Source: Nemertoderma westbladi (taxonomy: Eukaryota > Xenacoelomorpha > Nemertodermatida > Nemertodermatidae). From it: DNA of 45,377 nt. The stretch covers positions 1-45,377 of the forward strand of contig JAUCBJ010001510.1 in assembly GCA_032718475.1 (NCBI GenBank), in the 5' to 3' direction. The translations under genes and the position numbers were made by a program. Of this stretch, positions 9,443-20,444 are shown in pieces. Position 1 is the stretch's first letter; each line of letters opens with the position of its first letter. The notes below the pieces were generated by a model, which worked only from the letters and a program-made list of their open reading frames with translations, had not been told where the DNA came from and searched no databases.

Positions 9443-10640
9443 TTGCTGTTACAAGGGCACCTCTTGTAACCGCCGCAGCTTCATTATTTTTGTTTACAAT
9501 GTCTCTTTAAAAAATTCAATTTATGTCGAACGGCATACTATTGCAGTGTGTTTAGTGGATGCGGTTCCGACTTTTGTTTGGTTTTTGGGGTATATCTCAA
9601 AAACTACTTCGAGTTAGTGAAAACGGATTTTAGCACTGGATTCAGCATTAAATTCTGCTCTTAATCAGCCAATAAAAAGTTTTTCGACAATTTTGTCAAA
9701 TTATGGTATACCCTCCCCTTAAATCATTAAATTTTTTAGATCTTGGCTCAAAAATTACAATTTTGATGGTATAAGTGTTTTCGAGGTCGCTGATCACGAT
9801 AAAACTTGTTAAAATATTTTCTAGCAATGCAACCATAATATTTGGTTCTATGTTGGTCCCCCGGGACGAAAAGTAGGCCTGCAAGTAAAAAATGTCAAAC
9901 TAAAAAAAATTGTGTTTGGTTTGGTAATTCTGAAGCTAAACTGGTTTTCCAGGTCACAGATCACGATACAACTCATTAAAAATCATTCGTGGTAACGTAA
10001 CTATCATTTTTGGTGCTTGTTTGGTGGGACGAAAAATACAAGTAGCATAATATTTCAAATAGCAAAAAATATAACTTGGTTAGATAATACCAAGTTATAT
10101 TTGAGTGTCATATTCGTGATCAGCGTCCCAGAAAACCCATAATGTCTAAAAATCAGGTTGATTAGGAAATTATTTTTGATTATGAAATTTGTGTTCAGTA
10201 CTTAAATACTGCGTACTGGAGATGGGTGCCCGAAAGGGACCACAGCACGAAAACTAACATAGCCATGTAAATGTCGTTTTCGCTGTTGGATGGCCCATTA
10301 AATTTTAGGGAAAGTCACGAAATCTCGGTTTTCCCAACAAACCTGACTCAAAGATACAGATGAATTACAAACAAATTACAATCATACTGAAATAATACTC
10401 TTGTAAATTTATTTAACACCGTAATTGTAGAGCATTCCATTATGTAGCTCATCGCTGAGTTTACTTAATTTCACTTCGTATTTCACGCCAACTTGAAAAC
10501 ATATAAGTAAAAACAGCGACCAACCCACAAACCACAATAGAAATAACCAACACGTAATAAAACATGTTGAGGTTATCCACGAAATGACATTCCGGTGCCA
10601 ACTTCAGGGCGTTAATTGTTCGTTATAGTAAATGGGCAAA
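9443..10640. other. non-coding repeat-derived sequence with a degenerate recurring module
   Basis: No gene is supported. An 8-bp-stem hairpin (GTTACAAG/CTTGTAAC) lies at 9448-9470. The sequence holds divergent copies of a module whose core resembles GATCAGCGACCYMGAAAACC: on the minus strand near 9781-9805 and 9945-9975, and on the + strand near 10117-10140. Similar cores recur at 13995-14035 and 14146-14170. Each is followed by AT-rich sequence over about 150-170 bp. Confidence 0.4.
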
Positions 10641-10647
10641 CGGCATT

Positions 10648-10703
10648 GAGTGCATTCACATGCAGTTGCAATAATTCTGGTGATGTTGTTACATTACTGG
10701 TAT
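10648..10703 (+). pseudogene. remnant of an EGF exon
   Basis: The sequence TTCACATGCAGTTGCAATA followed by TTCTGGTGATG and GTTACATTACTGG matches the second half of the EGF exons at 27.5-28.9 kb, with a few changes including loss of the bases between GCAATA and TTCTGG. It lacks the first half of the exon and an intact splice acceptor, so it is a relic 190 bp upstream of a shortened but better preserved exon. Confidence 0.6.
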
Positions 10704-10890
10704 CTTATTATTACGCTTAGAACTTCTCCAAAACTAAATTTAACCCTTGATGAACCACATACTTTCTTCCAAATCCATAATCATAGCCATCATAATCATA
10801 GCCTGACAGCCATCACAAATATATATTATATCAAAATGATTTTGGAAATATTACAGCCAATTATTTATTATTTTTTATATAAAATTTCAG

Positions 10891-10950
10891 ATATTGACGA
10901 ATGCGCTAGTGGATTCGCATGCAGTTGCAATTCTGATGATACATGTACTG
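10891..10950 (+). CDS. shortened EGF exon of the lectin/EGF gene
   Basis: A 60-bp exon with acceptor AAAATTTCAG before 10891 and donor GTAAGT at 10951. In phase 1 it reads (D)IDECASGFACSCN then SDDTCTG. It keeps the calcium-binding start (DIDEC) and the GFxCSCN part of the neighbouring EGF exons but lacks about 25 residues, including Cys2, Cys3 and the usual GYSGDG. With four of six cysteines it cannot fold as a standard EGF domain. Because 60 is divisible by three and both borders are phase 1, using or skipping it keeps frame. It may be a decaying exon that still has good splice signals. Confidence 0.6.
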
Positions 10951-11109
10951 GTAAGTAATTACAATCAGAATATCTCTGGCCAATATGCCTTGCTTAATAA
11001 CCAACATTACGGCTGCTAATACTAGAGGGTAAGTCATAGTCATACATAGCAACTGCTATGATATATATATCAAACGTACATTTCTTGGAACATGGATTGA
11101 CTACTAGGG

Positions 11110-11430
11110 CCTAATGGAATGTAGATAAAAGTAAAGTAAAGTAACAATTAGTAAAGTAACAATAAGTAAACTAAAAATATCGCGAGTATAAAATATTGAG
11201 AGTAAAATATTGAGAGTAAAGATATCGCGATAAAATATTTGCGAGTAAAAATATTGAGAGTATAACATTGAAAGTACGATATCGAGAATAATTTGAGAGT
11301 AAAAATATCGCGAGAAAAATATTTGCGAGTAAAAATGTCGTGAGTTAAAATATATTGCGAGTAAAAATAGTGAGAGTAAAGATATCGCAAATAAAATTAT
11401 TGCGAGTAAATTTATTGAGAGTAAAGATAT
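11110..11430. repeat. degenerate minisatellite (GAGAGTAAAAATATCGC-like)
   Basis: Irregular tandem units of about 17-18 bp built from GCGAGTAAAAATAT and GAGAGTAAAGATATCGC, preceded by AGTAAAGTAACAA repeats. An 80-codon minus-strand frame over it is just the repeat translated. Confidence 0.8.
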
Positions 11431-11442
11431 GCGAATTTTCTG

Positions 11443-11880
11443 TCAGAATGCCCCGCGCCACCACTGCATTTGTTTAAGTGTTCCGGGTTTCCATCCATCC
11501 TTTATTAGTTTATCTCGATGCTGGCTTGTGGGTGCAACCGCACGTCTGGTTGCTGCATCTGCTGCGCTTGCGCGAGACCTCCCATATCTCAATGTATTTC
11601 CTGTGCGCCGTTGGAGAATTGGCGATGTCGGATGGGCGCGCGAGGGCGATTTGCAACCAGAACCCAGTTCATTCTGGCTGCGCTCTTGACACATCGCATT
11701 CAACTTACAGCGCTTCCCAACCGGTTTGTGTATCCTCTCCATCATCGCTCGACCACAACGAGACTCTAACGGACTGCGATGCAACACTGGTCGAAGCTGA
11801 CTCATAACCCATCTCGTTGTTTCTGGAACCCCCAACATCGACCAACCAAAGTCATAGTCCTTTGAGTGGCCCTGCCTCAT
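11443..11880 (-). other. GC-rich block with open frame, unrecognised
   Basis: A sharp rise in GC from the surrounding AT-rich intron, and a 145-codon minus-strand frame rich in Arg, Ser and Ala. The other strand also has frames open for 80-110 codons, which is common in GC-rich DNA. No domain recognised. It could be a piece of a retroelement ORF or a chance frame. It ends just before the poly(C) tract and minisatellite. Confidence 0.25.
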
Positions 11881-11983
11881 CCACTACTTTAGTTGGAAAA
11901 TTATCTGCAGGTGAGGCGAGAGTGCGTGCCAGGGGAATTATAAGTCGGGTTAGTGGGACTGTTGATGGGGCCTTGGGTCCCAA

Positions 11984-12006
11984 CCCCCCCCCCCCCCCCC
12001 CCCCCC
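11984..12006 (+). repeat. poly(C) tract, 23 bases
   Basis: An uninterrupted run of C that directly precedes the minisatellite at 12013-12475. A similar 22-base C run is at 22971-22992. Confidence 0.9.
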
Positions 12007-12012
12007 ATCCAC

Positions 12013-12475
12013 AGGGATCGGTTTGTCAGCCGGTGTTGGTCAGTCTGGTGTCTGTCATTCCGGTATTGGTCAGTCTAGTGTTGGTCAGTCTGGTGGCAGT
12101 CAGTCTGGGCTCAGTCAATCCGGTGATGCTCAGTCTGATGTAAGTCATTCCGGTGTTGGTCAGTCTAGTGTCATTTATTCCGGTGTTGGTCAGTCTGGTG
12201 TCGGTCAGCCTGGTGTTAGTTAGTTCGGGTCCGGTATTGGTCAGTCTGTTCTCGATCAGTCTGGGGTCAGTAAGTCCAGAGTTGGTCATTCTGGTGTCAG
12301 TCAGTCTGGGCTAAGTCAATCCGGTGTTGGTAATTACGGTGTCAGTCAGTCCAGCGTTGGACAGTCTGGGGTCAGTAATTCCGTTTTCAGACAGCCTGGG
12401 GTCGGTCAGTCAAACCGGAGTTGGTCAGACTGGAGTCAGTCAGCCCAGTGTTGGTCATTCGGTTGTCAGTCAGTC
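12013..12475 (+). repeat. 15-bp minisatellite
   Basis: About 30 copies of a 15-bp unit close to GGTCAGTCTGGTGTT, with frequent pairs of units forming 30-bp repeats (TCTGGTGT alternating with TCYGGTAT). In frame it translates as repeating GVGQS. The open frames on either strand are repeat translations. Confidence 0.9.
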
Positions 12476-12929
12476 ACTTGATTATAATTTAATATATTAA
12501 ATATTATATATTGTATAAATGGTAAAACTCAATTAAATAAATACAACCGCAGGGTGCGTGGTCCGGTTAATTAATAATAATGATAAATGGTGTGTAAATA
12601 AATAATAAAGATAAAAATATCCCGCTGTTATTAAAAAGTGATATTCATCTCGCATTTTCGATTTGGGATTACTCTTAATCTTGCTATTATTGTAGCTAAG
12701 CAATAGTTCCTCCAGATGTGAAGCTTGTCTAAGTATCACAATTAAATATTTACTTTAGGTAGTGTTCTAGGGGTCAATATTCAATATAATTCTAGATGTG
12801 TATTATTTGTGCAATATACTGTGAAAATTTATATTAGCACTAGTAGTATATATTAGTTAGTAGTTATATTATTTATATTATAGTGGTCCTATATTAAGGT
12901 TTTATCGATTTTTGATTGCGATTGTCTAG

Positions 12930-13177
12930 GTGTGAGACAGCTGGATATTGTGAACAGTCCTGTTGGTAGTGACTCATACATTGGTGGATGTACACCTAAC
13001 TTGGCTGTAAATGGCATAAAGAAAGAGGAGTGGGGAGCAGCACCTAATTGCGGATTCCATTCCGATATCACTTCTCCCAACTGGTGGTGGGTGGATCTCT
13101 ATAGTGAGAAAGCTATTGATCACGTTATCATTTACAACAGAAACGATAGATGGTATTATAGGTTAAATGGTGCCAAG
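12930..13177 (+). CDS. F-type lectin domain, first exon
   Basis: A 248-bp exon, acceptor TTGTCTAG before 12930 (phase 1), donor GTAAAA at 13178 (phase 0). It encodes the first half of an F-type (fucose-binding) lectin domain: NSPVGSDSYIGGCTPNLAVNG, then EEWGAAPNCGFHSD, WWWVDL and IDHVIIYNRNDRWYYRLNGAK. The sugar-binding signature H-X26-R-X-D-X4-R is complete: His in GFHSD, Arg in YNRND, Arg in YYRLN. The domain therefore probably binds fucose-type sugars, with calcium, outside the cell. The second half is in the exon at 17144-17345, across a 4-kb intron filled with repeats. Splice borders are read by eye. Confidence 0.85.
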
Positions 13178-14186
13178 GTAAAAGCTATGTGAATAATAAT
13201 GAATAATATGCCTTTTGTAATTTTAGGCTGATAATGTAATTTTAACAGGTGATGTTGTTGTTCATTTAATTCATATGAGGGGGTGCGTGTCAAAACTTTT
13301 CTCATCCTGTTTGCAAATATAGTGGTCTACTATTGCTTCATATCTTACTTACATTGCACTGCATGCATCCATGCATTTCACTACTTTATCATCCTTTGTC
13401 GCGTAGGCTTACCTGTACTGATTCTGGCAGTATGATGGATGGTAATTAATGTCTATATTAAATTTTCGTTTTGAATATGCATGGTTTGGAATGTTAACTG
13501 AAGCTGTTTTTCAATCTGCGGTATTATATCCTCTATGTAATTTTATATTGGTAGCAACATTTATACACTGTTCTATTCAAAAAAATAAAGAATGCCCCTT
13601 TGTAACATCAGTAAGAATAGGCAGTGTCATTTAAAACTATATTTATGTACTATTTTTCGAGTTTTTTCAAATTATCCAATATAATATTGGATTAAGATTT
13701 TTTTTTAATTCAACATACGCATTACAAAGTTCGTAGATTTTTTATCAAGATTCCAAACTTGAAAATAGTTTAGCAAGATCTATCTTATTTCTCGAGATAC
13801 TGGCTTTCAAATATTTTTTTTAATTCAACATACGCATTACAAAGTTCGTAGATTTTTTTATCAAGATTCCAAACTTGAAAATAGTTTAGCTTATTATAGC
13901 TGTTTGTCAGTTTTACTGTAGGTCAGTAGGTCTCCAAAACAATAGAAAGCAAGAATACCATCTGTCTAAAAAATGTGAAAACTGACACTAGAAATGAAAT
14001 CTTCGACCAGGAAAACCCATATAGCCAAACTTTTAGCTAGCTATTGAGCCCTTTCTTATATTTTGACAGACAGACTGTAGGACATTCAGATAGACCGACA
14101 GACAGACACACTAGATTTCACTTACAGTGAATTCTGAAATAAAATCAGCGACCCAGAAAAACCCCCATAACAAAAATCTTAGGATG
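13178..14186. other. intron sequence of the lectin gene
   Basis: No gene seen. It includes a direct duplication (13698-13774 and 13813-13890) and, near 13995-14035 and 14146-14170, two copies of the recurring GACCCAGAAAAACCC-type core also seen at 9.8-10.2 kb. Confidence 0.5.
13698..13890 (+). repeat. direct repeat, two copies of about 77 bp
   Basis: The stretch from the T-run and AATTCAACATACGCATTAC through GAAAATAGTTTAGC occurs at 13698-13774 and again at 13813-13890, 115 bp apart and nearly identical. It is a recent local duplication. Confidence 0.85.
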
Positions 14187-15297
14187 CACAGTGGGCCAGA
14201 GTTAGACAAAATACCCCAAAAAAGTGACTTGTTTAATTGTATCTGAAATCTAGCCCGTGGTGAAGAGCGTATTAATTTGAAAACATGGAAAAAATATTTT
14301 CGATATTAAAAATTCGTCTTGTTTCACAAGATATAGATAGATAGGTCCAAAATATCAAAGTTTCGGAAATTTTTTCAAATTCTTATACATGTCGAGCTGA
14401 ATGCGAAAAATGTGGAAAAAAGTGGATCCGATCCAATCAAAGAAATAATAAAAGATTAGCATACGCATAAACCTCATATTGCTATGAAAAAATAATATAT
14501 CAAAATTTGATATGCTGCGCTTTTTTCCCTCGAGAGCCTTCGTCATTTTGTTTCATCAGAATACAATACTATAGCACTTCTAACCTGTAAATTATTAAAA
14601 AGATGCCCTTTTGTGCTAAATGTACACTATTTCAAAATAATTTTGTAAATATTTCGTTTTAGTCAATTAGGGAGTTATTGCTTAGGATGGGTCAAATTTA
14701 AGTTTTTTACGAATTTCAACTTTTCCCTATTAAAAGTTTTTGTAGAACCAAATTTTAGGAGGATTGGTCAAAACTAAATTTTATCAAATTAATTTTTAAC
14801 CCCTGCACATTTAAATTTAACATTTTCGAAATTGCGTAAATATAAAACTTTCCGAAAAAAAATTGTTTGCAATAATTCCATTTTCCCTACATTAGACACC
14901 TTCTAGTCATCGAAAATGATGAAATAAGAATACAAAATATTAAGTAGATTAAGTAGAATGCTATTTAAAAATGTACTTTTTTTCGAAATTTTGGAAAAAC
15001 AGCACTTTTCAACAGTTGTAAACAAAAAAATGAATAAGTTTGGTTGTTTTCCTATTCAAATAATCAAAGCTTTTCAAAACTGAATTTAATTCTTTAATCC
15101 GGTTAACAACCACTGCTAACCCATGCACAAATCACGTCAATGTTAATAATCATTTATTAAGAAAAAAACTTTTGAAACGAAAATCTTCAACAAATAGTTT
15201 AATTATCAACGTCATACTTATAGCTATGGAAGCTATGGGCCTTTCAATACCCTAATTAAAGCAAAGCACACCTGATTTAAATCCTTATAAACAAAAT

Positions 15298-15490
15298 GTG
15301 AAGAAACAGCATGATTAACTGCGAAGCATACAGCTCGTTCAACCTAATTAGTTCGGACCATAGGATCGTGACTTCTGCAGTCATGACATCAGACTCAGTT
15401 TGAGAGCAAGCAAACCCAGGACAAGTAAGCGAAACAACTGTGACTGGGAGAAACTAAGAACTGACAACGCAGTATTTATGCTTACATAGT
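15298..15490 (+). pseudogene. RTE endonuclease end, + strand fragment
   Basis: Reads NSMINCEAYSSFNLI, then SDHRIVT, then frameshifted ANPGQ. It matches the endonuclease C-terminus and start of the linker of the RTE copies at 2.4 kb and 39.8 kb, but in the opposite orientation to the RT fragment 60 bp to its right. A filler rich in AAAGTTAAAGTAAAGT joins the two (about 15490-15545). Confidence 0.75.
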
Positions 15491-15547
15491 AAAAGTTAAA
15501 AACAAAAAGTAAAGTTAAAGTAAAGTACAAGTAAAAGTTAAAGTGCA

Positions 15548-16030
15548 AGTATCTGAGCTATTGTTGATCTACTTGGTCGAAATCCGTTTTGGCTCTTACA
15601 CAGTAGATTCTCTATGTGAGGCCTAACCTATATAGAATCATTTATTGTATATTTTGGCAGCTACCACAAGCAGACAGATCCCACTATAGTTTGTTGGTAT
15701 GCCGAGGTCTCCTTTCTTGGGGAGAGGCTTTAGTTGACCTTTAGTCCAAATTGGTAGTGGCTTTTCCCCTTTTAACATCCGGTTGCAAACATTCAATAAT
15801 GGTCTGTTTAGCACTCCGGTTTTCCATACCTCCGCTGGGATTTCATCTAATCCACTCACTTTATTATTGGACATGCTTTTAATGTTTCTTTGGAGTTCGG
15901 CAGGTGTGAAGTCCCCTGTTTCTATGAGTCATGTCATACCTTCCTTGTAGGGCTGACCTCGATGTTTGGTCGCTGCCCAAACAAGTTTCTGAAGTGATCA
16001 TTCCATTTTCAAACACGTTCTTCAGGACTA
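15548..16030 (-). pseudogene. RTE reverse transcriptase fragment, minus strand
   Basis: Contains SMSNNKVSGLDEIPAEVWKT, LPKKGDLGIPTNYSGI and KIYNK of the RT core, the same family as 1453-1932. The uninterrupted part is 15638-15874. It stops at about 15548 near the QILAL position of the RT. Confidence 0.75.
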
Positions 16031-16367
16031 TCATCTTGCTAAATTCGTGTGCCATGTGCCACATGCCAAAAAGTGACACTTCTGTGCTACTAGAGAATTT
16101 GAAACCATTTGTTAACGCTTCCGCACCCTGCTAAACCTTGTGGAAACGAAATCTGCGCCATTCTGTCTGTGTTTGTTCTGTTTGCCAAATGTCCAAATTT
16201 TGGCACATGCCAGAAATGGCACAAAGGCACCCTTTGAGAATTTGAAACCCATCTCAGAAGATTCGCAGCTATCGAAAACCCGTGTAGGAGAAAATGAGTG
16301 CCCAAACTATGAATATTTTTCGAAATAATGAATTTTGGCCACAAAACAGGGTTTCTGGCCCACTGTG

Positions 16368-17143
16368 AGATAGTGGTGTACTTTCCTGTTGCACAACATA
16401 ATAATATTGACAGACATTCTTAAACCATTATTATTCTTATATATTGACAAACAGTTGCGCGGGAAATTTAAACAATAAAGGCAATTATCTCGGATTTTTT
16501 TCGTTTTTTTTTCGCATGTTTGAAGATTAATTTGAAACATAGTAAACTGTATTTGAAACAGTACTTTCCTTGAAAAGTACGAAACAAAAATTCTTTTTTA
16601 CGTAATCGACCATGCTGATTCAAAAACAACAGGTTACAACTCCTGAAAACAAACCAAAACAAAAGAGTAGAATTTTAAGTCAAAAATAAAAAAATAGGGT
16701 CTGACCGCTAAAGGGGCGTCACAAATGAATTTTTTTTTGAAAATATTAAAATCCAATGTAAAAACGCACAAAAAATGTTTCACTTTATTTCTACTAATTC
16801 ACTTTTTGGAGCATTATGCTTTTCAAAAAGTTTACATCCAAGACAGTATCCTCTTCTATTAACTTTAGTTTATGTTAGTTAGAATAACGTACCACTGTAA
16901 CCAGCTCATTTCCCTTAATTAGTTCTAATTAAACATTGAGATGAGATAGTAACTCGCTTGGGCCACCCCCCTGTAGGACCCTGCAGGACGGACATTTTTA
17001 ATAAGGTTCTAATGAAAATTTTCTGTATGTACAGAAGTTAGAAGAAAATTAAATTTGAAGTAATTAGACCCATTAGACCCCCCTTCCCACATAATGAATG
17101 CACAGGTACATAGCAAATTACAAATTAATCTAATGCTTACTAG
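16368..17143. other. intron sequence, no gene seen
   Basis: AT-rich. It leads up to the acceptor of the second lectin exon (TTACTAG before 17144). No further feature is supported. Confidence 0.45.
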
Positions 17144-17345
17144 GTTTTGGTTATAAATACAGTTGATGAAGCGTATTTGCGAGCGCTTGGTAGTAACATA
17201 GAAATGCTTTGTGATACAATAACACCCGCTCCGCGAGGTTCCGTCAATGTAGCATGCAGAGGATTGCGTGGACGATTTGTTGTCATCTTCCATGGCGGAA
17301 CCGAAATTATCAACATTGATGAGGTTGAAGTGTTTGAACAAATAG
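17144..17345 (+). CDS. F-type lectin domain, second exon
   Basis: A 202-bp exon, acceptor TGCTTACTAG (phase 0), donor GTAAGT at 17346 (phase 1). It reads VLVINTVDEAYLRALGSN, then MLCDTI, VNVACRGLRGRFVVIF, and closes with INIDEVEVFEQI. These are the second Cys pair (C-D-T and A-C-R-G), the GLRGRFV strand and the EVEVF end strand of F-type lectins. Its phase 0 start fits the phase 0 end at 13177, and the two-exon module is 1-1 overall, like the EGF exons. The 124-nt run beyond the donor also stays open but has no domain signal. Confidence 0.85.
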
Positions 17346-18248
17346 GTAAGTTGGTGAATTTGGAGAGACAAGACAGTATTTTATTGAACATTACCATACA
17401 TACCGTATATTTGAGTAAGTTCATAAATTGTTAGTGAGTAATGCCAAACCAATAAACGATATAATTAGAAGAGTAATAAAGGGGATGTAACATTGACTAC
17501 AAAGTGAGTAGTGGTGTGGCATGATTAATAAAGCTGTGAAGTGAGGTGTGAACGCATAGTGAGGTCAAACCCAGTCTTAGATATTGCGTATCAACAAACT
17601 GAACAATAATGGTGCAATAAAGTACTGTAGGAGTTGCATTACGATAAGGACAATGTAACCAGTTATTTGTAACAATGAAAGGGACTATTAATAGATTAAT
17701 TAATTTATAATTTATTTATTTTTATTTATAATTAATTTATTCTTAGCATTTACCATTTACCACATTAAATGTCACCTTTCCTATAACTCGCCTATTTAGC
17801 ATTGTACTATATATTATTGTCTTATTGGTATTACGCTTATTCGCACCTTAAGTGCAATAGATTTATTGGTGAGAGATATTAGCTATTGATCCAGTAATGG
17901 CCAATTATATTACAAGTCAAACTGAACCCTCTTATTTATTAAACTGATTCCGGGCTCTTGGGGTCTAATACAAACTACAAATCCTCGACAGGCCCAGGGT
18001 TTACCGACATCAGGTTTCTTGAATAAAACCAGAAGTCAAGTGGGAAGGGTGGTAGGCATTCTACTAGGGAACTGGATGATCACAACGAATCGAATCTACA
18101 ACGACGAGTTGCAGTACGGCGTCATATGAACTATTAGACATTACCAGGATGAGCGTAGCGAGTACAAACTTATATTAACTCTTATTAGTCACTGATCTTT
18201 CGATGGTACGCACTCTTGTTGGTGGTAGAACCTCCCTAATATTACCCA
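17346..18248. other. intron sequence, no gene seen
   Basis: AT-rich first half with TTTATTTATAATT repeats at 17690-17745. Sequence of mixed composition at 17950-18230 carries no recognisable frame. Confidence 0.4.
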
Positions 18249-18585
18249 TCACATTTTCGGACATGGTCTTCTTCTCCTGGCATAATAAGTTATAGCATGC
18301 TGTGGTAAGCTTTCTGTGTTCGGTAACACGAATGGAGCATCACCCTTGATAGCAGCTACAGCAATGGCGGTGCTCTCCCTTGTTGCCCTGTAAGATTGTC
18401 CTGCTGTGGTAGTTGGGAGTACGGATTGCCAATCCTCCATCATGACTGGAATTGGGAAGATAAAATAAATCTCTTTCACCGGCTGTTAAAGTCCCACCTA
18501 GAACCGCAGGATTGAACTTCTCTGAGAGAGACTCTTCTATGGGTGCATAGATGTCTTGATATTTATTATTGTTACTGTTGGACAA
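18249..18585 (-). pseudogene. retroelement reverse-transcriptase C-terminal fragment, frameshifted
   Basis: Two overlapping minus-strand frames join into one domain. The first reads SLSEKFNPAVLGG, then DLFYLPN and HDGGLAI. The second continues VLPTTTAGQSYRATRESTA and AAIKGD. The order 'FxPAL-G, ALPxRxGGLGI, PTTTAxxSYRAS, LVxAIKG' is common to a group of animal RT proteins seen in coral and fish genomes. A one-base shift after GGLAI breaks it. Element class is not resolved. It is only about 340 bp. Confidence 0.55.
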
Positions 18586-18600
18586 TACCCATAATTTTAT

Positions 18601-20440
18601 GGTGTATTGTTATTGTTTTGATTCTATATAAATATTTAATCTATCAAAGAACATGTTGTATATTGGATGTTTATTAATTCGAACCAATATATCAATATTT
18701 TTAATTTATTTTAGTGTGGGTTTTTTGTAAACCTTTTAAATTTTTTTATTCAGTGAATTACTTTTTTTCATATATATCTCCTGCGTTATTTTTGACATTG
18801 TAATTTTTGGATTTACTATGTTTAAAATAGAAAGCCAGCAAGCTGGCTGGAAGGAGCCCGGGGGAAGAATCCTAGCCAAGACTATTACAAATGAACTATG
18901 TCAGTCAGCTGTAGGCCTAGTAAGTAGGCCTAAACTAAACAATTGTCTAAACTGTAAGGCGTGAGGCTAGCTGACTTTGTCGATCGTCCCACATAATAAA
19001 AAATTAAACTTTGCTACCACTAACAAAAATATAATATGAAGCAAATAATTTCATTATCAAGCACGTTTACAAGATTTAAGATTACCGAATATTTATGAAA
19101 AAATGCCCATGATGCACAACCAGGACACCGAGCGAGTGATGACCCTGAACCCACCATAGAACCACCCTATATTATAAATGCAGACTCCATTTCCATACGA
19201 ATATTACAACACCGGCTGCTAAGGCAATCAACCAATGCTGCATTATAGAACAAAACTAACAATAGAAAGGGGTAGCTATAGTTACTAAAACTAAAACACA
19301 AACAAAGCGCAAATATCCTAGCTGTTCCACATTAGTGTCAGTAGTTCTAGTAAGATAATAATAGTGATAACAGTTTCATTCAATTTTTTGAATAAATACA
19401 AATTATATAATATATTATAGAGCAAATGTATAAACAAAAACTCAACTAATATTATGAAAATTTAAGGTCTAAACAATATGAAACAAAATAATACATTATC
19501 AAAGACAAATTAAATTTTAGCATCACAACAACTATATCCAAGAAATTTAACAAAACCGCAAATCAGTCAAAGTGAAAAGGGGGGACAGTTCCCCCCTTCA
19601 ACCCCCCTTTCAATCAGCACCCCGTCCCAAAAGCAAAGCCGCACCCAGACCCAGTCAAGCAGAATAACCTATGGAGATAGATATTATGACAACACACCCG
19701 GTTCTTTTAAATTTGTGTGATTTGAGTTTTATGTTCGCACCACTATTGAGTTTTATAATATTTGTAAGAAATGTTAAAACTTATCTTATGCCAATGTAGT
19801 AATGGTATTAAAATATAATTAAATTAATTTACACTATTAATGCTTCAGCTAAAAAATGATGCTAATCCTATGTAATAAAAAAAATAAGAATAATATTTTT
19901 AAGAACTTTCTACATATATCCTACACAAAATAATCAGCCCAATGATTCGTAGAATAATAATAATATAATCCTACTGCAGTTGTATATTTTATTTTGTTTA
20001 TTGACAACTCAACTATTTTCTGTCTATCCCTGAGAGCTGATAAAGGATGTGTAGACTCAGCCAGCAGCCAGCAGCAGGAGGGGTGTAGTCAAGAAATTCT
20101 GCCTTGATGGAATTTTTTCTATCTCAGGCAGCCCTAAACTCAACCATTCATACACAGCTAGCTGCTGCAGCAGCTCAGGCAGGAGTTGTTACTTTACCAT
20201 TACTTTTAATTTCGCGACAAAATAATTTCAAAAAAACGAAATATATCGAATACCACACATTGAATTGATCTGATATTTTGTAACGCGATTATGAACCACC
20301 AAAGCAATTTACTTGTGTAAAATTTCAACAAAATCGCCAGGCAGGAAGTGCCTGAACCTAGATAATTATCAGTCAGTCATTCAGTGAGTGTATATATCCT
20401 GAGATTTTTACAGTAATGTATCCCTGAGATTCTTACAGTA
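18601..20440. other. intron sequence, no gene seen
   Basis: AT-rich with two AGGCCT sites near 18910-18930, a G/C-run region at 19575-19610 (GGGGGG then CCCCCC then CCCCCC), and a stretch rich in CAGC at 20055-20190. No coding or RNA feature is supported. Confidence 0.4.
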
Positions 20441-20444
20441 AGTA

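Larger units (their letters stand above)
14187..16367. mobile_element. candidate DNA transposon with 14-bp inverted ends
   Basis: CACAGTGGGCCAGA at 14187-14200 matches its reverse complement TCTGGCCCACTGTG at 16354-16367 with no mismatch. No clear target duplication is visible (AGGATG on the left, AGATAG on the right). The interior holds no transposase, only AT-rich DNA and RTE fragments (15298-16030), so if real it is a non-autonomous or gutted copy with nested insertions. Confidence 0.45.

Noticed and set aside
12023-12289. GVGQSGVGQS-type protein
   Set aside because: Translation of the 15-bp minisatellite; no start context or splice sites.
15298-16030. Twin-priming inversion of one RTE copy
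   Set aside because: In twin priming the inverted part is at the 5' side of the retained 3' part; here the + fragment lies on the 3' side of the minus fragment.
17346-17434. Extension of the lectin frame past 17345
   Set aside because: A consensus donor follows the last lectin residue, and the continuing residues do not match the lectin domain.
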